Below, in pieces: positions 59,814 through 64,000 of a stretch of DNA of 64,000 nt. How positions within the stretch are numbered: the first letter of the stretch is position 1; each line of letters opens with the position of its first letter. The notes below the pieces were generated by a model, which did not search any database, was not told the origin of the DNA, and worked only from the letters and a program-made list of their open reading frames with translations. This DNA is from Sanguibacter suarezii NBRC 16159 (lineage in GTDB: Bacteria > Actinomycetota > Actinomycetes > Actinomycetales > Cellulomonadaceae). The stretch spans positions 124,001-188,000 of the forward strand of contig NZ_BCRT01000015.1 in assembly GCF_001552735.1 (NCBI RefSeq). The letters run 5' to 3'. The position numbers and the translations under genes were made by a program.

Positions 59814-59877
59814 GGCTCAAACCCTAACGGGTGCGGCCCCTCTCCCCACCAGCGACGACCCGGCCGGGCCGTCCGGT

Positions 59878-60330
59878 TCAGGTGACGTTCGGCGCCTGGT
59901 CGGGGTGCGCGGCGTCGTACTCCGCGCGCTCCCGGTCGATCTTGGCGCCCAGCCACAGCGAGACGGCCCACAGGGCCACGAACACCGCCGCGACGGGGAA
60001 CATCAGCGGGATGACGAAGCCGATGGCCAGCACCGGCAGCTGCACCACGGACCCGGCGACGTAGCCGCCGGGGGCGTTCACCAACCTGCTCAGAACCACG
60101 AGCACGAGGGTGAGCACTCCCCCGGCAAGCCACACCTGCGACGACGGTGCGCCGGAGAGCTTGTCCGCGACCAGAGTTGCAAAGAACACCACGAAGGCCT
60201 CCAAGATCAGCATCGTGGAGGTGAACTGTGGCTTCGCAGCCTTCTTCCTCACGATCCTCGGCGTCGCAGGCGACGTGCCCGAGGGGTCCCCGGCGGGACC
60301 GGACTGCACAGGCAACTCTGGTGAACTCAC
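59878..60330 (-). CDS. DUF4233 membrane protein
   Basis: 150 residues from GTG at 60330 (VSSPELPVQ), just after the MFS stop; the start is uncertain and could be GTG at 60369. A Pro-rich N-terminus and four hydrophobic helices are visible (LILEAFVVFFATLVAD, VWLAGGVLTLVLVVLS, VVQLPVLAIGFVIPLMF, VAAVFVALWAVSLWLG). Function unknown; family usually sits between folC and ndk, but here an MFS gene precedes it. Confidence 0.82.
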   Translation of the reverse strand: MSSPELPVQSGPAGDPSGTSPATPRIVRKKAAKPQFTSTMLILEAFVVFFATLVADKLSGAPSSQVWLAGGVLTLVLVVLSRLVNAPGGYVAGSVVQLPVLAIGFVIPLMFPVAAVFVALWAVSLWLGAKIDRERAEYDAAHPDQAPNVT

Positions 60331-60334
60331 AGTT

Positions 60335-62092
60335 TCAGGATACCGAAGGCCCGGTGCCGCTCGGGTCACGGCGAGCGGTGTCGCCCGTGTCGGTCGTCAC
60401 CTCCGCGGCCGGTCCGCCGGCCGCCTCGTCCGTGCCCGGTCCGCCGACCAGCACGAGGTCGGCATCGTCGCCGGTGGTCGCGCCCTCACCGAGCGCGGCA
60501 GCTCCCTCGACCGAGAGCGCCTCGCCGCGGGCCACCATCCCCGCCTCGGTGGACAGCTTGACCTCACGCAGGAACAGCGTGAACAGGAAGCCGATGGCCA
60601 GCAGCGGCACGAGGTACCAGAAGGCCGGGGCCAGGGCGTTCGCGAAGCCGTCGATGACCCCCTGCTTGAGGGGCTCGGGGAAGGTCTGCACGGCGGCCGG
60701 GGTCACGCCCGTCGGGTCCAGCAGCGCGGCCTGCTCGGGCGGCACCGAGGTGGCGACGCCGACGAGGTTGTCTGCCAGGCGGCCCGTGAAGATCGTGGAG
60801 AACACGGCCACGCCCACGGCCGCGCCGATCTCGCGGAAGAAGTTGTTCGAGCTCGTGGCCGTCCCGATCTCCCGGGGGTCGACTGCGTTCTGCACCGCGA
60901 GGACGATGGTCTGCATGACCAGGCCCAGGCCTGCCCCCAGGACGAAGAGCATCATCCCGAAGACGACCAGGGAGGTGTCGCCCTTGATCTGGGTCAGGGC
61001 CACCAGACCGACCGTGGCCACCGCCATGCCGGCGATCGGGTACTGCTTGTAGCGTCCGGTCTTGGTGATGAGGATTCCGGAGCCGATCGCGGTGATCATC
61101 ATGCCGACCATCATCGGCAGCATGAGGAAGCCGGACTCGGTCACCCCGGCTCCGGAGGACATCTGCAGGAAGGTCGGCAGGAAGCTCAGGGCGGCGAACA
61201 TGCCCATCCCGATGACCAGGCCGACGATCGTGGAGATGGTGAAGGTGCGGTTCTTGAACAGGTGCAGCGGGATGAGCGGCTCCTGCGCCCGGCGCTCCAC
61301 GACGATGAACAGCGCGGTCCCCAGGACCACGGCTGCGGCGAGGGCGAGCAGACCGGTGTGCGACCAGTCGTACGACGTCTGACCGCTCCAGCTGGTCCAG
61401 CTCGTGATGAGGACCAGGCTCGAGGTCGCCACGACCATGAGGAGGATCCCGGCGACGTCGATCTTCTTGCCGGAGCGGTGCGAGGGCAGCTTGAGGGTGA
61501 CCCAGGCGGTGATGAGCGCCGCGATGCCGATCGGGATGTTGATCCAGAAGCACCAGCGCCAGTTGGCGTGGTCGGTGAACAGCCCGCCCAGCAGCGGGCC
61601 GATCACGGCAGAGAGGCCGAAGAGCGCACCCATCGGTCCCATGTACTTCCCGCGCTCCTTGGCCGGGACGATGTCCGCGATGATCGCCTGCGACAGGATC
61701 ATCAGGCCACCGCCGCCCAGGCCCTGGACCCCGCGCCAGAAGACGAGCTGGCCGAAGTTCTGGGCGAAGCCGGCCCCGGCCGAGGCCAGGGTGAACAGCC
61801 CGATCGCGAAGAGGAACGGCCAGCGCCGGCCCCACAGGTCACCGAACTTGCCGTAGAGCGGCATGACGATCGCGATCGCCAGGATGTAGGCGGTCATCAA
61901 CCAGCCCTGGTGCTCCACGCCGTTGAGCTCACCGACGATGGTCGGCATGGCGGTGCCCAGGATGGACTGGTCGAGGGAGGACAGGAACATCGACGCCAGG
62001 AGGGCGCCGAAGATCGTCCACACGGTGCGGGGGTTGAGCACGACGAGAGGCTTGTCCTCGGCCGTCGCGGTGGCGGGAGGGGATGCTGCCAT
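60335..62092 (-). CDS. DHA2-type MFS drug exporter (EmrB/QacA family)
   Basis: 585 residues with about 14 hydrophobic helices. The loop between helices 2 and 3 (YGKFGDLWGRRWPF) fits the MFS motif G-x-L-x-D-x-x-G-R, and the antiporter motif is present as GPLLGGLFTDHANWRWCFWINIP. It is predicted to export lipophilic or cationic compounds by proton exchange. Ribosome binding site GAGGACAC precedes the ATG at 62092. The TetR repressor gene lies directly upstream. Confidence 0.92.
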   Translation of the reverse strand: MAASPPATATAEDKPLVVLNPRTVWTIFGALLASMFLSSLDQSILGTAMPTIVGELNGVEHQGWLMTAYILAIAIVMPLYGKFGDLWGRRWPFLFAIGLFTLASAGAGFAQNFGQLVFWRGVQGLGGGGLMILSQAIIADIVPAKERGKYMGPMGALFGLSAVIGPLLGGLFTDHANWRWCFWINIPIGIAALITAWVTLKLPSHRSGKKIDVAGILLMVVATSSLVLITSWTSWSGQTSYDWSHTGLLALAAAVVLGTALFIVVERRAQEPLIPLHLFKNRTFTISTIVGLVIGMGMFAALSFLPTFLQMSSGAGVTESGFLMLPMMVGMMITAIGSGILITKTGRYKQYPIAGMAVATVGLVALTQIKGDTSLVVFGMMLFVLGAGLGLVMQTIVLAVQNAVDPREIGTATSSNNFFREIGAAVGVAVFSTIFTGRLADNLVGVATSVPPEQAALLDPTGVTPAAVQTFPEPLKQGVIDGFANALAPAFWYLVPLLAIGFLFTLFLREVKLSTEAGMVARGEALSVEGAAALGEGATTGDDADLVLVGGPGTDEAAGGPAAEVTTDTGDTARRDPSGTGPSVS

Positions 62093-62125
62093 GAGGTGTC
62101 CTCTTCTGAGTTCTGTGGTCCTGGA

Positions 62126-62752
62126 TCAGTCGGTCGCGAACAGGGCACGCAGCTCTGCGACGGCGACTGACACGTAGGTGAATGGTGGGTCTGTGCGGCC
62201 GGCGGCTTCCCAGTGGGTCAGGGCAGAGCGGACCATGACCGTGACGATCATCGCGGCGTTCTTCTCTGCGGGCCCCACCGTCTCGGCGCCGTTGCGGCGC
62301 GCGACGAGGTCCTCGACCAGCCCGCACCGCTCTTCCAACCAGGCCATGTGCCGGAGGAGGAGCTGCGGTTCGCGGTGGACGAGCTGCATGGTCTGACTCA
62401 TGCGCTCGGGATCGAGGGGGACGTCGGCGAGCTGGGCGGTGGCCAGCTCGGCGCAGTCCAGCAGCAGGTTCCCGGTCGGCCCGCCAGCGACGAAGGTCGC
62501 GGCCGCCTCGGGGTCGATCTCCCAGGGGGCGATGCCGAGCACGGAATCGATCTTGGAGTCGAAGTAGTTGAAGAAGGTCCGGGGCGAGACCCCGACCTGG
62601 TCGCAGATCATCTCGACCGTCACGGCGTCCAGCCCGTGCTCGTGGACGAGGTCGTGCGCGGCGGCCACGAGCGCTTCTCGTCGCGCCGCCTTCTTGCGCT
62701 CGCGCAGGCCGCCGGGGGGGCTCTGCGTCACTGGCTCACGGGTGGGGTGCAT
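62126..62752 (-). CDS. TetR/AcrR family transcriptional regulator
   Basis: 208 residues from the ATG at 62752 (MHPTREPVTQ). A helix-turn-helix at about 22-68 (ALVAAAHDLVHEHGLDAVTVEMICDQVGVSPRTFFNYF) is followed by an all-helical ligand domain. It is the likely repressor of the MFS gene 33 bases downstream. The ATG lies 6 bases from a good -10 box, so the mRNA is probably leaderless. Confidence 0.9.
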   Translation of the reverse strand: MHPTREPVTQSPPGGLRERKKAARREALVAAAHDLVHEHGLDAVTVEMICDQVGVSPRTFFNYFDSKIDSVLGIAPWEIDPEAAATFVAGGPTGNLLLDCAELATAQLADVPLDPERMSQTMQLVHREPQLLLRHMAWLEERCGLVEDLVARRNGAETVGPAEKNAAMIVTVMVRSALTHWEAAGRTDPPFTYVSVAVAELRALFATD

Positions 62753-62758
62753 CCGAAG

Positions 62759-62793
62759 AAAATACACTCACTGCAGTTTTGCAGTCAATGCAA
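62759..62793 (-). promoter_or_regulatory. tetR promoter with overlapping inverted repeats
   Basis: -35 TTGACT (62788-62783) and -10 TATTTT (62764-62759) are 18 bases apart on the minus strand. Two inverted repeats overlap them, TTGCA-TTGAC-TGCAA (62793-62779) and CTGCA-AAAC-TGCAG (62784-62771), a likely operator for the TetR protein itself. Transcription would start about at the ATG. Confidence 0.7.
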
Positions 62794-62860
62794 CTTTGAC
62801 CCGACGACGCGTGTTCCACGTCACCCGCCCCCACGCGGGCTCCCGAGCCTCCTGGGCGGG

Positions 62861-63577
62861 TCAGAGCTCGCCGAAGCCGCCCTCGATGGCCTCGACGACC
62901 GCAGCGACAGCCTCCTGCGCCTGCGGTCCGGTGGCGGTGAGCACGAGCCCCGCTCCTCCGGTCGCACCGAGCTTCATGAGCTCCAGGACGCTCGCCCCGT
63001 TCACCCCGTTGACCGTCACCGTGGCGTCGAAGCCGGCGATGAGCCGGGCGAGCACCGCGGCCGGCCGCGCGTGCAGTCCCATCGGGTTGCGCACGACGAC
63101 GGTCCGCTCGACCACCCCGTCGGCTGCGGTGCGCTCGGGCGCGCCGTCGCCGGCTGCGTTCTGCCCGCTCTCGCCGCCGGAACCCACGAAGGTGCTCCCG
63201 GCGTGCTCGGCCGAGGCGAGCACCTGCTCGATCGTGCCCCCGCCGTGGGCGGTCACCGCTGCGGCGACCGCACCCTCGACGAAGGGCGCGTCCGCGAGGA
63301 CGACGTGCTGGGCGTCATCGGCCAGGACCTCCAGGACGGACTCCACCGTGAGGATGGCCGAGCCGAGGTCGGCCAGGACCACGACGCCGTCCGCCGCGGC
63401 CAAGGCCTCTGAGACCGCCCCGTAGACGCGGTCGAAGCTTGTGCCGAGGGCACCGTCGTCCATCCCGCCGGCGGCCAGCAGCAGCACCTGCGGCGCCATC
63501 TGCTGGGCGAGCTCGACTGTCCCCTGGGCCAGACGCTGAGAGTGGGAGACCAGGACCAGTGCCACACGCGCCTTCAT
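62861..63577 (-). CDS. dhaM: Dihydroxyacetone kinase PTS subunit DhaM, HPr fusion
   Basis: 238 residues. An EIIA-type DhaM domain with His12 (VLVSHSQRLA) is joined to an HPr domain with the active His169 (MGLHARPAA). It passes phosphate from the PTS to DhaL-bound ADP for dihydroxyacetone phosphorylation. The start overlaps the dhaL stop by 4 bases (ATGA). The E. coli three-domain form also has an EI-like domain; that is absent here. Confidence 0.93.
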   Translation of the reverse strand: MKARVALVLVSHSQRLAQGTVELAQQMAPQVLLLAAGGMDDGALGTSFDRVYGAVSEALAAADGVVVLADLGSAILTVESVLEVLADDAQHVVLADAPFVEGAVAAAVTAHGGGTIEQVLASAEHAGSTFVGSGGESGQNAAGDGAPERTAADGVVERTVVVRNPMGLHARPAAVLARLIAGFDATVTVNGVNGASVLELMKLGATGGAGLVLTATGPQAQEAVAAVVEAIEGGFGEL

Positions 63578-64000
63578 GCCGCGTCCTCGCTGGCCCGCAC
63601 CGCTGCCTGCAGCAGGATCACGCTGGAGGCCGCGCCAGGGTCCTTGTGACCGGCGCTGCGCTCACCGAGGTAGCTCGCACGACCCTTCGTGGCCACGAGC
63701 GGGATCGTGGACTCCGCACCCGCTGCGGCGGCCTTCTCCGCGGCGACGAGCACCTCCTCCGGGCTGGCACCGGCATCGGCGGCGGCCACCGCGGCGTCGA
63801 CCGCCGGGGACCACGCATCGACCATCGTCTTCTCCCCGACCTGGGCCTTGCCGCGCGCGGTGATGCCCTCCAGGGCACCCTCGAGCAGGGCGACCACGGC
63901 GTGGGAGTCGAGCTCGGGCAGGCCGCTGACCTTCGCCGCCCGCAAGAACGCCGTCCCGTACAACGGGCCGGAGGCACCGCCCACCGAGGACATCAAGGTG
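63574..64000 (-). CDS. dhaL: Dihydroxyacetone kinase ADP-binding subunit DhaL (partial)
   Basis: The start lies beyond the window end; the visible 3' part encodes LMSSVGGASGPLYGTAFLRA and TKGRASYLGERSAGHKDPGA, the conserved DhaL nucleotide-binding elements. It holds ADP, which is recharged by DhaM, and donates phosphate to dihydroxyacetone on DhaK. A dhaK gene is expected upstream, outside the window. Confidence 0.93.
   Translation of the reverse strand, partial: TLMSSVGGASGPLYGTAFLRAAKVSGLPELDSHAVVALLEGALEGITARGKAQVGEKTMVDAWSPAVDAAVAAADAGASPEEVLVAAEKAAAAGAESTIPLVATKGRASYLGERSAGHKDPGAASSVILLQAAVRASEDAA

Noticed and set aside
60110-62170. Plus-strand open frame opposite the MFS gene
   Set aside because: Asp/His/Gly/Arg-rich shadow of an exporter gene with clear membrane helices.

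Overview
The window is a 64 kb stretch of chromosome from a very GC-rich, Gram-positive actinobacterium. The gene order (dapB, pnp, rpsO, ribF, truB, infB, nusA, proS, ispG, dxr, cdsA, pyrH, tsf, rpsB, dprA, rplS, trmD, rpsP, ffh, glnD-glnB-amt, ftsY, smc) is the conserved actinobacterial housekeeping block, also known from mycobacteria. The DhaM-HPr fusion, the DUF4439, DUF2469 and DUF4233 proteins and a WhiG/FliA sigma factor fit Micrococcales such as Cellulomonas, Sanguibacter or Promicromonospora relatives. The genus is an inference only. I see no prophage, insertion sequence, CRISPR array, tRNA or rRNA.

Layout. About 1-6.8 kb: the end of an acetyltransferase gene, a small TPR membrane protein, dapB, a DUF4126 protein, an M16 protease, pnp and rpsO. 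About 6.9-13.8 kb is an accessory insert: a NarL-type two-component system divergent from an FtsX-type ABC exporter, a DinB-fold protein and a second ABC pair. About 13.8-21.5 kb: ribF, truB, rbfA, infB, ylxR, nusA, rimP. About 21.7-24.8 kb: a DUF4439 lipoprotein converging on proS across a 21-bp-stem terminator. About 24.8-35.7 kb: an acetyltransferase, ispG, site-2 protease, dxr, a duplicated DivIVA-motif protein, rlmN, cdsA, frr, pyrH, tsf, rpsB. About 36-43.9 kb: an M23 protein, sigma factor, xerC, dprA, yifB, yraN, a DUF2469 protein, rnhB, lepB. About 44-47 kb: the rplS-trmD-rimM-KH-rpsP cluster. About 47-59.2 kb: amidohydrolase, ffh, glnD, glnB, amt, ftsY, a membrane protein, smc. About 59.3-64 kb: ndk, a DUF4233 protein, a drug-type MFS exporter with its TetR regulator, and dhaM/dhaL.

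The genes serve three main jobs: translation and RNA metabolism (IF-2, NusA, RimP, RbfA, RimM, TrmD, TruB, RlmN, RRF, EF-Ts, S2, S15, S16, L19, PNPase); envelope and secretion (Ffh, FtsY, signal peptidase, site-2 protease, CdsA); and nitrogen control (Amt, PII, GlnD, with a matching GlnR box upstream). Nearly all genes are on the minus strand, with many ATGA/GTGA or TGATG overlaps that imply translational coupling.

I found no convincing previously undescribed system. The most useful leads are small: a GlnD without ACT domains, a GlnR-type box upstream of amt, mutually exclusive pairings in the rplS leader, a duplicated DivIVA-motif protein, and a probably leaderless, self-regulated TetR/MFS pair. 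Start codons were reassigned by eye using family alignments recalled from memory and visible ribosome binding sites; no database search was run.
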